Numbered from the stretch's first letter, positions 1 through 9,463 are shown. The stretch is DNA of 64,000 bases from Sinorhizobium sp. BG8 (GCF_016864555.1 NZ_CP044011.1:2871501-2935500), one strand, 5' to 3'. Made by a program: numbers and translations. Notes: generated by a model not told the origin, from the letters alone.

Positions 1-104
1 GAGGTATCTGAACAGCGACCGCGTGCCCGTTCGGGTTTCCGGAATACGCCGGCAATGGAATATGGGTGGAGCGTACGCCCCGCCCGCGAGCAGAGAAGCG
101 GACT
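1..104. other. Upstream region of ntrY
   Basis: No complete gene starts here. One plus-strand frame stays open from base 2 to a TGA at 113-115, but I do not recognise its translation as the C-terminus of NtrC or anything else. In rhizobia ntrB-ntrC usually lie directly upstream of ntrY, so this is probably the ntrC-ntrY spacer. Confidence 0.4.
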
Positions 105-2378
105 ATGGCTGAGGGGACGACCCTGGTTGGCACCACGCAACAGCATGCGAACGGCGGTTCCGATCGCCGGGCGTCCTTCGCGTTACCGGGGCTGGTACTG
201 GCTGGGGGCGCGCTTGTTGCGGCGACGATCTCGCTCTTCATCCTCCTCGGGCTTACGCCTATCAAGCCCGAGACGAATGTCGTCATCGCCTCCGCATCCA
301 TCAACGCGATTTTCGTTGTCGGTCTTATCTTCCTGATCGGACGGGAAATTTCACGACTCCTCAAGGCGCGGAGCCGCGGAAGGGCGGCAGCAAGGCTGCA
401 CGTACGCATCGTCGCCCTGTTCTCGATCGTCGCGATCACGCCGGCGATCCTTGTGGCGATCTTTGCATCGATTACGCTGAATGTCGGTCTCGACCGATGG
501 TTCTCCATTCGAACGCAATCGATCGTCAGTTCGTCGCTGAATGTCGCCCAGGCCTACATGCTCGAGAATGCCAGTTACCTGCAGGGCCAGACGGTCTCGA
601 TGGCAAACGATCTCGACAGGAACCGCCAGCTTTACAGCCTGGACCGCACCGGCTTCATCGAGCTGATGACCCGCCAGGCGAGGGGCCGCGGGCTCCTTGG
701 CGCCTTCCTGCTGCGGGCCGATGGGACCGCGATTCTGCAGGCGAAGATCTCGACCGAACGGCCTCTGCCGGCCATACCTGATGACGCGCTGAAGGCATCC
801 GCAGCAGGCCAACCGACGCTGATACCGCCCGGCGCGACAAATCTGGTCGGCGCGGTCATAAAGCTCGACAACATCCCGGACTCGTTCCTCTACACCATCC
901 GCACCGTCGATCCCGAAGTCATGCGCTCGATGCGCCTGATGGAGGAGAATGCTGCGGAGTATCGCGCGCTGGAGGCCGGCCGAACCACGCTTCAAGTCGC
1001 ATTCGCGGTGCTCTACCTCGGTTTCGCACTTATCGTGCTGCTCGCCGCCATCTGGACCGCCATCGCCGTCGCCGACCGGATCGTGCGCCCGATCCGCCTG
1101 CTGATCGGCGCTGCCGACAGCGTCGCCTCGGGCAATCTCGACGTCAACGTTCCCGTGAGGACCGCGGATGGCGACGTGGGTAACCTCTCGCGGACCTTCA
1201 ACAAGATGATTGCCGAGATCCGGGTTCAGCAGGAGCAGATCCTGGACGCGAAGGACGAGGTCGATCATCGCCGCCGCTTCATCGAGGCTGTGCTCTCGGG
1301 CGTGACCGCCGCCGTTATCGGCGTCGAGGAAGACGGACGCGTGACGATCGCGAACCCGACCGCTGAGATCGTTCTGGGCCGGCCCATGGCATCCCTCGTC
1401 GGCGAACGCCTGGCGGACGTCGCGCCCGAGATCGAAGCCGTCCTCGCCGAAGGCGCCAACAGGTATCGAAGCGACCATCGTCAGCAGGTCAATATCATGC
1501 GTGGCGGCAAGGAACGGACCTTGAACGTCCAGATCACCCGCGAAGAGGCGAAGGACGCCAAGCAGTCCTACGTCATCACGATTGACGACATCACGGACCT
1601 GGTGATTGCCCAGCGCTCGACCGCATGGGCCGACGTGGCGCGTCGTATCGCGCATGAGATCAAGAATCCGCTCACGCCCATCCAGCTGTCGGCGGAACGC
1701 ATTCGCAGGCGTTACGGAAAGCATATCGACCCTGACGACCGGGCCGTGTTCGACCAGTGTACGGACACGATCGTGCGGCAGGTCGAGGATATCGGCCGAA
1801 TGGTTGACGAATTCTCCGCCTTTGCCCGCATGCCGAAGCCGACCAAGGAGCGTGCCGACCTTCGGACGATCCTCAAGGATGCGGTATTCCTTCGCGAAAT
1901 GGGCAACACCCATGTCGACTTCCAGAAGGAATTCGGGGACGCGCCGCTGACCGGGCATTTCGACAACCGGATGCTCGGGCAGGCCTTCGGAAACCTTATC
2001 AAGAATGCCGTCGAGGCCATCGAGGGGCTGCCGGCGGATGCCGTGCGTGATGGCCACAGGATCCTGGTTCGTGCCAGGAGGAACGATGTGGCCCAGCAAT
2101 TCGTCGTGGATGTGATCGACAACGGTCGTGGACTTCCGACCGAAAACCGGCATCGCATTCTCGAACCCTACATGACCATGCGCGACAAGGGCACCGGGCT
2201 CGGGCTCTCGATCGTCAAGAAGATCATCGAGGATCACGGCGGTCACATCGAGCTGCACGACGCACCCGCAGATTTCGACAGGGGCTACGGAGCGATGATC
2301 CGGGTAGTCCTGCCCTTCGAGGATCAAATGTCTTCTGGTGCTGATACCAAGAACAAGGAAATGACTGATGGCGTCTGA
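105..2378 (+). CDS. ntrY: Nitrogen regulation sensor histidine kinase NtrY
   Basis: Membrane sensor kinase that phosphorylates NtrX in a nitrogen/redox-related two-component system. The 757-residue protein has four predicted membrane segments (about 26-50, 60-80, 98-122 and 295-325), with a periplasmic loop between the third and fourth. A HAMP region (about 325-375) and a PAS-like region (about 395-500) follow. The H-box is ARRIAHEIKNPL with phospho-acceptor His517, and the ATPase domain shows N (NLIKNAVEAIEG), G1 (DNGRGLP) and G2 (GTGLGLS) boxes. I prefer ATG 105, preceded by AGAAGCGGA, over GTG 66 because the family N-terminus starts shortly before the first membrane helix. The stop lies 11 bases inside ntrX, implying translational coupling. 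Length is normal for the family. Confidence 0.95.
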   Translation: MAEGTTLVGTTQQHANGGSDRRASFALPGLVLAGGALVAATISLFILLGLTPIKPETNVVIASASINAIFVVGLIFLIGREISRLLKARSRGRAAARLHVRIVALFSIVAITPAILVAIFASITLNVGLDRWFSIRTQSIVSSSLNVAQAYMLENASYLQGQTVSMANDLDRNRQLYSLDRTGFIELMTRQARGRGLLGAFLLRADGTAILQAKISTERPLPAIPDDALKASAAGQPTLIPPGATNLVGAVIKLDNIPDSFLYTIRTVDPEVMRSMRLMEENAAEYRALEAGRTTLQVAFAVLYLGFALIVLLAAIWTAIAVADRIVRPIRLLIGAADSVASGNLDVNVPVRTADGDVGNLSRTFNKMIAEIRVQQEQILDAKDEVDHRRRFIEAVLSGVTAAVIGVEEDGRVTIANPTAEIVLGRPMASLVGERLADVAPEIEAVLAEGANRYRSDHRQQVNIMRGGKERTLNVQITREEAKDAKQSYVITIDDITDLVIAQRSTAWADVARRIAHEIKNPLTPIQLSAERIRRRYGKHIDPDDRAVFDQCTDTIVRQVEDIGRMVDEFSAFARMPKPTKERADLRTILKDAVFLREMGNTHVDFQKEFGDAPLTGHFDNRMLGQAFGNLIKNAVEAIEGLPADAVRDGHRILVRARRNDVAQQFVVDVIDNGRGLPTENRHRILEPYMTMRDKGTGLGLSIVKKIIEDHGGHIELHDAPADFDRGYGAMIRVVLPFEDQMSSGADTKNKEMTDGV

Positions 2379-3732
2379 TATTCTGGTCGTCGACGACGAA
2401 GAAGACATCCGCGAAATCGTCTCGGGCATATTGTCCGATGAAGGGCACGAGACCCGGACCGCCTTCGACAGCGACAGCGCGCTCGCCGCGATCAGCGACC
2501 GTGTTCCGCGCTTGGTGTTCCTGGACATCTGGATGCAGGGAAGTCGCCTGGACGGGCTTGCCTTGCTGGACGAGATCAAGAGCCGTCATCCGGACCTGCC
2601 CGTGGTGATGATTTCCGGCCACGGGAACATCGAAACGGCGGTATCGGCCATTCGCCGCGGGGCCTACGATTTCATCGAGAAGCCGTTCAAGGCGGACCGG
2701 CTCGTGCTGATCGCGGAGCGTGCTCTCGAGAACTCCAAGCTTCGCCGCGAGGTGAGCGAACTGAAGAAGCGCTCCGGCGATCCGGCCGAGCTGATCGGAA
2801 CGTCCGTCGCCGTCTCCCAGCTTCGCCAGACCATCGACAAGGTGTCGCCGACCAACAGCCGGATCATGATTCATGGACCGTCCGGATCGGGTAAGGAACT
2901 CGTCGCCCGGATGATCCACCGAAAATCCAATCGCGCCAACGGGCCCTTCGTTGCCCTGAACGCGGCGGCCATCACCCCGGATCGCATGGAGATCGCTCTT
3001 TTCGGGACGGAGGGCGGACCGGGACAGGCAAGACGCACCGGCGCGCTTGAAGAGGCTCACAACGGCATCCTCTATCTCGACGAAATCGGCGAAATGCCGC
3101 GCGAGACGCAGAACAAGATCCTGCGCGTGCTGGTGGATCAGCAATTCGAGCGGGTCGGCGGCTCGAAGCGGGTAAAGGTCGACGTCCGGATCATCTCGTC
3201 CACCGCCTACAATCTCGAGAGCCACATAGCGGACGGTACGTTCCGGGAAGACCTCTACCATCGACTGGCCGTCGTGCCCGTGCGTGTACCCGCGCTTGCC
3301 GAACGCCGCGAAGATATCCCTTTTCTGGTCGATCTCTTCATGCGGCAGATCAGCGAGCAGGCAGGCATCCGCGCGCGCAAGATCGGCGACGATGCGCTTG
3401 CCGTCCTCCAGGCTCACGATTGGCCCGGCAACATCCGCCAGTTGCGCAACAATATCGAGCGGTTGATGATCCTCGCCCGCAGCGACGGTCCGGATACCGC
3501 CATTACCGCCGATATGCTCCCCACCGAGGTCGGCGACATGCTGCCGAAGGTCTCGACGCAGGGGGACCAGCACATCATGACGCTACCCTTGCGCGAAGCA
3601 CGCGAAATGTTCGAGCGCGACTACCTCATCGCCCAGATCAATCGTTTCGGCGGCAATATTTCGCGCACTGCCGAGTTCGTGGGCATGGAGCGGTCCGCTC
3701 TGCATCGAAAACTCAAGTCGCTCGGAGTATAA
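2368..3732 (+). CDS. ntrX: Response regulator NtrX (sigma54-activator-like, no GAFTGA)
   Basis: Partner regulator of NtrY. Domains in the 454-residue protein: receiver (1-120, phospho-acceptor Asp53 in FLDIW, acidic pocket Asp9/Asp10), AAA+ domain (about 140-370, Walker A GPSGSGKE, Walker B ILYLDEI), and a C-terminal Fis-type helix-turn-helix (NISRTAEFVGMERSALHRKL). The sigma54-contacting GAFTGA loop is absent: where it should be, the sequence runs ALFGTEGGPGQARRTGALEEA. It therefore probably does not activate sigma54 promoters by the usual loop mechanism and may act as a repressor or sigma70-type regulator. The coding sequence overlaps ntrY by 11 bases. Confidence 0.95.
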   Translation: MASDILVVDDEEDIREIVSGILSDEGHETRTAFDSDSALAAISDRVPRLVFLDIWMQGSRLDGLALLDEIKSRHPDLPVVMISGHGNIETAVSAIRRGAYDFIEKPFKADRLVLIAERALENSKLRREVSELKKRSGDPAELIGTSVAVSQLRQTIDKVSPTNSRIMIHGPSGSGKELVARMIHRKSNRANGPFVALNAAAITPDRMEIALFGTEGGPGQARRTGALEEAHNGILYLDEIGEMPRETQNKILRVLVDQQFERVGGSKRVKVDVRIISSTAYNLESHIADGTFREDLYHRLAVVPVRVPALAERREDIPFLVDLFMRQISEQAGIRARKIGDDALAVLQAHDWPGNIRQLRNNIERLMILARSDGPDTAITADMLPTEVGDMLPKVSTQGDQHIMTLPLREAREMFERDYLIAQINRFGGNISRTAEFVGMERSALHRKLKSLGV

Positions 3733-3790
3733 GCCCGGAACTGCCGGCCGCCGCTTGTGATTCGTTGCTGCCCCGCACGAGGGAATATTC

Positions 3791-5167
3791 ATGAAAGTCA
3801 TCATATGTGGTGCCGGACGGGTGGGTTACGGCATCGCGGAGCGCCTGGCCCAGGAAGGCAACGACGTCTCGGTGATCGACACACAGGCATCCCTGATCAG
3901 TGCGATCACGGAGACGCTGGACGTGAGCGGTCACGTCGGTCACGGCGCTCATCCGGAAGTGCTCGCGAAGGCCGGGGCTGACCAGGCCGACATGATCATC
4001 GCGGTCACGCTCTTCGACGAGGTAAACATGGTGGCCTGCCAGGTCGCTCATTCCCTTTTCGGCGTACCGACGAAGATTGCCCGCATTCGCTCCCAAAGCT
4101 ACCTCGCTCCCGAGTATTCCGATCTGTTCTCCCGGGAAAACCTGCCGATCGACGTCACGATTTCCCCCGAAGTGGAAGTCGGAAAGATGGTGCTGCGCCG
4201 GATCTCCTATCCCGGCGCGACCGATGTCGTCCGCTTCTCCGAAGACCGGGTGGTCATGCTGGCGATCGAGTGCATGGAGGATTGCCCGGTCGTCAACACG
4301 CAGTTGCGGCAGCTCTCTGAACTCTTCCCTGATCTGAATGCGACCGTAACGGGCATCTACCGAGATGGGCATCTGTCCGTTCCGAGCTCCCAGGACGAAC
4401 TCTTGACGGGCGACCTCGCTTACGTCGTCTGCGACCGCGATCACACCCGCCGGACGCTCTCGCTCTTCGGACATGAGGAACAGGAGGCGGCTCGCATCGT
4501 AATCGCCGGCGGGGGCAATATCGGCTACTTCGTCGCTAAAGCGATAGAGGATCATCAGCCGAGGACCCGCATAAAGATCATCGAGAACGACCGCGAGCGC
4601 GCGGTCCTGGTCGCCGACAAGCTTCGCAACGCCGTCGTCCTTCACGGCTCCGCGCTCGACCAGAAGATCCTCATGCAGGCGGATATCGAGAATGCCGACC
4701 TCGTCGTGGCGCTGACCAACAACGACCAGATCAACATCCTCGGCAGCGTCATGGCGAAGAAGCTGGGCTGCAAGCAGAACCTGGTCCTGATCAACGATCC
4801 GTCCTACCAGGAATTCACGAAAAGCCTGGGTATCGATGCCCATATCAATCCCAGGGCGGTGACGATCTCGGGCATTCTGCAGCACGTGCGCAAGGGGCGC
4901 ATCCGTGCCGTCTATGCCGTACAGCACGGTTCCGCCGAAGTGATCGAGGCAGAAGCGCTGGAGACTTCTCCGCTCGTCGGAAAGCCCCTGCGCGAGACGG
5001 ACTTGCCGGATGGCGTGCGCATAGGCGCCATCTATAGGGACAAGACATTCATACGCCCGGACGGCAACACCAGGGTCAAGGCCAAGGATCGGGTCGTTCT
5101 CTTTGCCAAGGCCGAAGCCGTGCGCCACGTCGAGCAGCTTTTCCGCGTCAGTATTCAATTTTTCTAG
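3791..5167 (+). CDS. trkA: Trk potassium uptake regulatory protein TrkA
   Basis: Peripheral NAD(H)-binding subunit that gates the Trk/Ktr potassium channel at the inner membrane. The 458-residue protein is a tandem duplication of RCK units. The first Rossmann motif, IICGAGRVGYGIAE, begins at residue 4, and the second, IVIAGGGNIGYFVAK, lies near residue 235. Each is followed by an RCK-C region, the last ending with KAKDRVVLFAKAEAVRHVEQLF. Length and duplication match E. coli TrkA. It lies 58 bases after ntrX and only 7 bases before the transaminase gene, the standard rhizobial order, so all are probably in one transcript. No trkH/G gene is in the window. Confidence 0.93.
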   Translation: MKVIICGAGRVGYGIAERLAQEGNDVSVIDTQASLISAITETLDVSGHVGHGAHPEVLAKAGADQADMIIAVTLFDEVNMVACQVAHSLFGVPTKIARIRSQSYLAPEYSDLFSRENLPIDVTISPEVEVGKMVLRRISYPGATDVVRFSEDRVVMLAIECMEDCPVVNTQLRQLSELFPDLNATVTGIYRDGHLSVPSSQDELLTGDLAYVVCDRDHTRRTLSLFGHEEQEAARIVIAGGGNIGYFVAKAIEDHQPRTRIKIIENDRERAVLVADKLRNAVVLHGSALDQKILMQADIENADLVVALTNNDQINILGSVMAKKLGCKQNLVLINDPSYQEFTKSLGIDAHINPRAVTISGILQHVRKGRIRAVYAVQHGSAEVIEAEALETSPLVGKPLRETDLPDGVRIGAIYRDKTFIRPDGNTRVKAKDRVVLFAKAEAVRHVEQLFRVSIQFF

Positions 5168-5174
5168 GGGCACC

Positions 5175-6038
5175 ATGCCGAGATACGCCTATGTAAACGG
5201 ACGATACCTGCGCCACGCCGACGCCGGGGTTCACATCGAGGATCGCGGCTACCAGTTTGCCGATGGCGTCTATGAGGTCTGCGAGGTCCGCCACGGCCAG
5301 ATCGTCGATCTGACACGCCATCTGAACCGTCTCGATCGCTCGCTCGGCGAAATCCGTATCCGGGCGCCGATGTCCCGTGCAGCGCTCGTCGGGATCATCC
5401 GCGAACTGTTGCGCCGAAACCGCGTGCGCAATGGACTGTTCTACCTGCAGGTAACACGTGGTGTCGCTCGTCGCGACCATGTCTTTCCATCCGCCGAAAC
5501 GCCGGCTTCTCTGGTGATCACAGCCAAGAGCACGGATCCGGGAATTATTGCCGGCAAGAACGCAAAAGGAATCAAGGCCGTTACGGTTCCCGAGAACCGG
5601 TGGGACAGGGTCGACGTGAAGACGATCGGATTGTTGCCCAATGTCCTGGCAAGGCAGCAGGCGCGGGAGGCGGGCGCCCAGGAGGCGATCTTCGTTGATT
5701 CCGATGGCCTGGTGACGGAAGGGGCGGCGACGAACGTCTGGCTCGTCGATTCGTCCGGCCGTCTGGTGACGCGGCCGGCAGAGCACGGCATCCTTCGCGG
5801 CATCACCCGCACGACGCTCATGGACGTCGCGGCGCGGCTGGGCCTGGAGATCGAGGAGCGTGCATTTTCCGTCGAGGAGATGCGCTCGGCCCGCGAGGTG
5901 TTCATTACCGCGGCGACGAGCATTTGCTTCCCTGTGGTGGAGATCGACGGGGTCCCGATTGCGAATGGCCATCCGGGGATGGCGGCACAGAGAATTCGCG
6001 AGGCTTTTTTCGACATTGCGGAAAAGACTGCGATTTGA
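5175..6038 (+). CDS. dat: D-amino-acid transaminase
   Basis: Pyridoxal-phosphate class IV (fold type IV) aminotransferase, probably interconverting D-alanine and D-glutamate with their keto acids for cell-wall or D-amino acid metabolism. The 287-residue protein shows the family start YVNGRYLRHADAGVHIEDRG, the PLP-lysine region DVKTIGLLPN (Lys149) and the phosphate-binding stretch GLVTEGAATNVW. Branched-chain and 4-amino-4-deoxychorismate enzymes share the fold, but the DRGYQFADGVYEV start and neighbourhood favour D-alanine transaminase. ATG 5175 is chosen over an in-frame ATG at 5103, which would overlap trkA by 65 bases. Seven bases separate it from trkA. Confidence 0.9.
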   Translation: MPRYAYVNGRYLRHADAGVHIEDRGYQFADGVYEVCEVRHGQIVDLTRHLNRLDRSLGEIRIRAPMSRAALVGIIRELLRRNRVRNGLFYLQVTRGVARRDHVFPSAETPASLVITAKSTDPGIIAGKNAKGIKAVTVPENRWDRVDVKTIGLLPNVLARQQAREAGAQEAIFVDSDGLVTEGAATNVWLVDSSGRLVTRPAEHGILRGITRTTLMDVAARLGLEIEERAFSVEEMRSAREVFITAATSICFPVVEIDGVPIANGHPGMAAQRIREAFFDIAEKTAI

Positions 6039-6144
6039 TACCAAAACCCGATGATCTGCGGAAGACTTGTCGGCAGGTCTTTCGGGGGCATGAATTTCAT
6101 TCAACCGACCAGTTGGGGTCGGCAATCAAGAAAGAAGCGGCGCG

Positions 6145-6387
6145 ATGGCGGAACGTTCTCAGAATTTGCAGGATCTTTTCCTCAATACAGTTCGCAAGCA
6201 GAAGATTTCCCTCACGATTTTTCTCATCAATGGCGTCAAGCTGACGGGAGTCGTGACTTCCTTCGATAACTTCTGCGTGCTCCTGCGCCGTGATGGCCAT
6301 TCGCAACTGGTCTACAAGCACGCCATCTCGACCATCATGCCCGGCCAGCCGCTGCAGATGTTCGAGTCCGAAGAAAGCGCCTCCTGA
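6145..6387 (+). CDS. hfq: RNA-binding chaperone Hfq
   Basis: Hexameric Sm-like protein that helps small RNAs pair with mRNAs. The 80-residue sequence has the Sm1 region ([20 protein letters not shown]) and the Sm2 region [10 protein letters not shown], plus the proximal-face residues Q8 and N9-D10-like QNLQDLFLN at the start. The acidic tail is short, as in other alphaproteobacteria. It is 106 bases from the transaminase, so it may have its own promoter. It is followed immediately by hflX, the conserved hfq-hflX pairing. Confidence 0.97.
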   Translation: MAERSQNLQDLFLNTVRKQKISLTIFLINGVKLTGVVTSFDNFCVLLRRDGHSQLVYKHAISTIMPGQPLQMFESEESAS

Positions 6388-6463
6388 CAGGATCAGGCAC
6401 ATTAAGAAACGCGATACAAAACAGGACTCGCTCGTTCCGGAGCTCGAGAAGCGCCGCGACGAC

Positions 6464-7780
6464 ATGCGAGCAGTCGTCATCACGCCAGTCGTCAAGAAGG
6501 GCGGGGCAAACAAGGACGTGACCGTGTCGCGCAGCGACGAGGCACGTCTTGCCGAGGCTATCGGTCTTGCAAAGGCGATCGACCTCGAGGTCGTCCACGC
6601 GGCGGTCGTGCCCGTAAGCCAGCCGAAGCCGGGTACGTTGCTCGGAACCGGAAAAATTGCCGAGATCACCGAAGCGCTCGATGCAAACGATGCGGGTCTG
6701 GTGATCGTGGATCATCCGCTGACGCCCGTGCAGCAGCGGAACCTCGAAAAGGAATGGAACGCCAAGGTCATCGACCGCACGGGCCTCATCCTGGAGATCT
6801 TCGGCCGGCGTGCCTCGACGAAGGAAGGTACGCTTCAGGTCGAACTCGCGCATCTGAACTACCAGAAGGGTCGACTGGTCCGAAGCTGGACCCACCTTGA
6901 GCGTCAGCGCGGTGGCGCCGGCTTCATGGGTGGCCCTGGTGAAACCCAGATCGAGGCCGACCGTCGGCTTCTGCAGGAACGAATTGTCCGCCTGGAACGT
7001 GAACTCGAACAGGTGCGGCGCACCCGTCAGCTTCACCGCTCGAAGCGCAAGAAGGTTCCACATCCGATCGTTGCTTTGGTGGGGTACACCAACGCCGGCA
7101 AGTCGACGCTGTTCAACCGGATAACCGGGGCAGGGGTTCTGGCTGAAGATATGCTCTTTGCCACGCTCGATCCGACCCTCCGGCGCATGAAGCTGCCGCA
7201 GGGCCGCATGGTCATCCTTTCCGATACCGTGGGTTTCATTTCCGATCTGCCGACCCACCTGGTGGCCGCTTTCCGCGCGACCCTGGAAGAGGTTCTGGAG
7301 GCCGACCTCATTCTGCACGTGCGCGATATGTCCGACCCCGACAATGCGGCACAGGCCGGCGATGTCATGCGCATTCTCGCGGATCTCGGAATCGACGAGA
7401 AGGACGGTGCCGAGCGTATTCTGGAAGTCTGGAACAAGATCGACGGCCTCGACCCGGTCGCCCGGGAGGCGCTCGTTCAGAAGGCGAGCAGTGCCGAGAA
7501 TACCATCGCTGTTTCGGCATTGACCGGCGAGAATGTCGATGCGCTTCTCGCCGAGATCAACAAACGGCTGTCTGGCGTTCTCGTCTACCGGGAGGCAATC
7601 GTGCCGGTGGACAAGCTGCAACTCCTGCCATGGATCTACGATCACTCAATCGTCGACGAGCGGCGGGACCTCGAGGACGGAAGTGTTGCGGTCGACGTGC
7701 GCTTGACCGAAACGGAAGCGAAGGAACTCGACAGGCGGCTCGGCATTGGACAGAAGCGCGCCCGTGAGGATTGGGAATAG
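6464..7780 (+). CDS. hflX: Ribosome-associated GTPase HflX
   Basis: Obg/TrmE-class GTPase that binds the 50S subunit and rescues or splits ribosomes under stress. The N-terminal HflX domain is recognisable from DHPLTPVQQRNLEKEWN and the RGGAGFMGGPGETQIEADRR glycine-rich segment. The GTPase domain follows, with G1 GYTNAGKST near residue 207, G3 DTVGF, and G4 NKID. ATG 6464 is the first ordinary in-frame start after hfq. However, the preceding codons (KKRDTKQDSLVPELEKRRDD) look protein-like, and an in-frame ATT at 6401 is preceded by AGGATCAGG. The real N-terminus may therefore be about 21 residues longer, from a rare start codon. Confidence 0.92.
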   Translation: MRAVVITPVVKKGGANKDVTVSRSDEARLAEAIGLAKAIDLEVVHAAVVPVSQPKPGTLLGTGKIAEITEALDANDAGLVIVDHPLTPVQQRNLEKEWNAKVIDRTGLILEIFGRRASTKEGTLQVELAHLNYQKGRLVRSWTHLERQRGGAGFMGGPGETQIEADRRLLQERIVRLERELEQVRRTRQLHRSKRKKVPHPIVALVGYTNAGKSTLFNRITGAGVLAEDMLFATLDPTLRRMKLPQGRMVILSDTVGFISDLPTHLVAAFRATLEEVLEADLILHVRDMSDPDNAAQAGDVMRILADLGIDEKDGAERILEVWNKIDGLDPVAREALVQKASSAENTIAVSALTGENVDALLAEINKRLSGVLVYREAIVPVDKLQLLPWIYDHSIVDERRDLEDGSVAVDVRLTETEAKELDRRLGIGQKRAREDWE

Positions 7781-8018
7781 CCCTTCGCATTCGGGGAAGT
7801 TGCCAGGACACGCGCGCTTCTATTGGAGCCGACTATCCTCAGGCGTTTCGCTATGCGGTGTCCATTCCACGCGTGTCGCAGCGCGACCGAATTCGTTTCC
7901 GTCCTACGTGAGACCTGCCACGGGGAGTTTCCGCTTCACCGAGCCGAGAAAGCGCTCCCCTCCCATTTCGATATAGCTTCGAGCGCCAAGCCTCTGAAAA
8001 GACTTGTAGGTTCTAAAC

Positions 8019-8852
8019 CTAACTGAGCTGCCTTTCTATCGACTTGGCGGCCTGCCAGAGTTCCTCCATTCGCTCGAGCGTTGCTGAATCCAGGCTCTCG
8101 CCATGAGCCTCAAGCTGTTGTTCGATGTGCGAAAAACGGCGGCGGAACTTGGAGTTCGTCCCGCGCAATGCCATTTCGGGGTCCGCGTCGGTGTGGCGGC
8201 CGATGTTGACGACGGCAAACAGGAGATCGCCCAGTTCGTCCCGCACCTTGGCCTTGTCGCCCTCTTTCAGGGCTTCGCGCAGTTCTCCGATCTCCTCGGT
8301 GATCTTGTCCAGGATCGGCTCGGGCTCCGACCAGTCGAAACCGACCTTTGCCGCGCGCTCCTGCAGTTTCAGCGCCTCGACCAGTGCCGGAAATGATCGC
8401 TGGACCCCTCCGAGATATCCTGTCGCGGTTTCTTCCGGCAGGCCACGCTTCGCGCGCCGCTGGTGTCTTTCGCGCTTCTCGGCCTGCTTTATTTCGTGCC
8501 ACTGGCGCTTGACCGCCTCAGGCGTATCGGCGTCGGAGCGATCAAAGACATGCGGATGGCGGCGGATCATCTTGCGTGTGACGGCTTCCACTACATCTTC
8601 AAAGGTGAAGTCGCCGGCTTCTTCCGCCATGCGCGCATGGAAAACGACCTGAAGCAGAAGGTCGCCGAGTTCGTCGCAGAGATCGTCCATGTCGCCACGT
8701 TCGATCGCGTCAGCAACCTCGTATGCCTCCTCGATCGTATATGGCTTGATCGTCTCGAAGGTCTGGACGACGTCCCACGGGCAGCCCGTTTCCGGCTGTC
8801 GAAGGGCGGCCATGATGTCGATGAGGCCTTGAATGTCGCGTGAGGGCTGCAT
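8019..8852 (-). CDS. mazG: Nucleoside triphosphate pyrophosphohydrolase MazG
   Basis: House-cleaning enzyme that hydrolyses NTPs or dNTPs to monophosphates. The 277-residue protein has two MazG repeats with the metal-binding helix motif: DLCDELGDLLLQVVFHARM in the first half and VRDELGDLLFAVVNIGRH in the second. The family start LIDIMAALRQPETGCPWDVV fixes the N-terminus, so I use ATG 8852 rather than the open frame that extends a further 336 bases upstream. A perfect hairpin-forming palindrome (TAGGTT-CTA-AACCTA, 8007-8021) spans its stop codon. The next gene upstream on the same strand, the deaminase, ends 23 bases away, so the two may be co-transcribed. Confidence 0.94.
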   Translation of the reverse strand: MQPSRDIQGLIDIMAALRQPETGCPWDVVQTFETIKPYTIEEAYEVADAIERGDMDDLCDELGDLLLQVVFHARMAEEAGDFTFEDVVEAVTRKMIRRHPHVFDRSDADTPEAVKRQWHEIKQAEKRERHQRRAKRGLPEETATGYLGGVQRSFPALVEALKLQERAAKVGFDWSEPEPILDKITEEIGELREALKEGDKAKVRDELGDLLFAVVNIGRHTDADPEMALRGTNSKFRRRFSHIEQQLEAHGESLDSATLERMEELWQAAKSIERQLS

Positions 8853-8875
8853 CTGCTTTTCCGTGGGCGGGAAGA

Positions 8876-9463
8876 TCAATTGAGGGGAATGCTGTTGTTG
8901 CTCTTGCCGGCCTGATAGTCCTGGGAAAGACGATCGTAGGCGGCGCGAACACGAGCGTCCTGGGATTGAAGGCCGGGCTTTTCCTGGTCGTCGGCTGTCG
9001 CGATGAGATCGCCGATCGCCGCTGAACGCCAGAATGCGTTTTGCCTCGCGTATCCGCCGGGGTCGAGGCGGAAGACTTCCTTGAGGATCTTGAGATCGTG
9101 GGGGATTGCGAAGCTGTCCCTGGAGTCCTGGTGGCTGAAGAAATAGTAGAAATTGTCGAAGCCCGCCCAGGTTATGGCCGAAAGGCACATCGAGCAGGGT
9201 TCGTGCGTGGACAAGAAAATCAGATCCTTGGTATCCGGCTTTTCCGTCCGCTCGTAGAACCGTTTCAGTGTATGGACCTCGCCATGCCAGAGCGGGTTCT
9301 CGGTTTCGTTGTTCGTTTCCGCCAGGACCAGCGAAAGGTCGGATTTCCTGAGGATGGCAGCTCCGAAAATCTTGTTGCCGGCAGCAACACCCTTGGCGGT
9401 CAGCGGAAGGATGTCGCGCTCGATCACGTCCAGCAGGCGTCTGGCCAAAAGGGGCTGGTTCAT
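8876..9463 (-). CDS. Cytidine/deoxycytidylate-family zinc deaminase
   Basis: Zinc-dependent deaminase of the CDA/TadA superfamily acting on a nucleobase or nucleoside, probably in the cytoplasm. The 195-residue protein has the zinc and proton-shuttle motif H60-G-E62 (WHGEVH) and the second zinc motif PCSMC (Cys90 and Cys93). ATG 9463 is preceded by AAAAAGGA at good spacing, so the extra upstream residues in the open frame are not used. Guanine deaminase, TadA-like or nucleoside deaminase are all possible; the unusually long region after PCSMC, rich in aromatic residues (NFYYFFSHQDS), does not match tRNA adenosine deaminase. The substrate is unknown. It sits 23 bases upstream of mazG, suggesting nucleotide sanitation. 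Confidence 0.8.
   Translation of the reverse strand: MNQPLLARRLLDVIERDILPLTAKGVAAGNKIFGAAILRKSDLSLVLAETNNETENPLWHGEVHTLKRFYERTEKPDTKDLIFLSTHEPCSMCLSAITWAGFDNFYYFFSHQDSRDSFAIPHDLKILKEVFRLDPGGYARQNAFWRSAAIGDLIATADDQEKPGLQSQDARVRAAYDRLSQDYQAGKSNNSIPLN

Noticed and set aside
351-2579. A 742-codon minus-strand open frame opposite ntrY
   Set aside because: It mirrors a real gene; its translation has no domain and the plus-strand gene is well recognised. GC-rich DNA often keeps the opposite strand open.
2224-3573. A 449-codon minus-strand frame opposite ntrX
   Set aside because: Shadow of ntrX; no family resemblance and no ribosome site.
8007-8021. Hairpin TAGGTT-CTA-AACCTA at the mazG stop as a terminator
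   Set aside because: The stem is short and no clear T-run follows in the direction of mazG; noted as a structure only.
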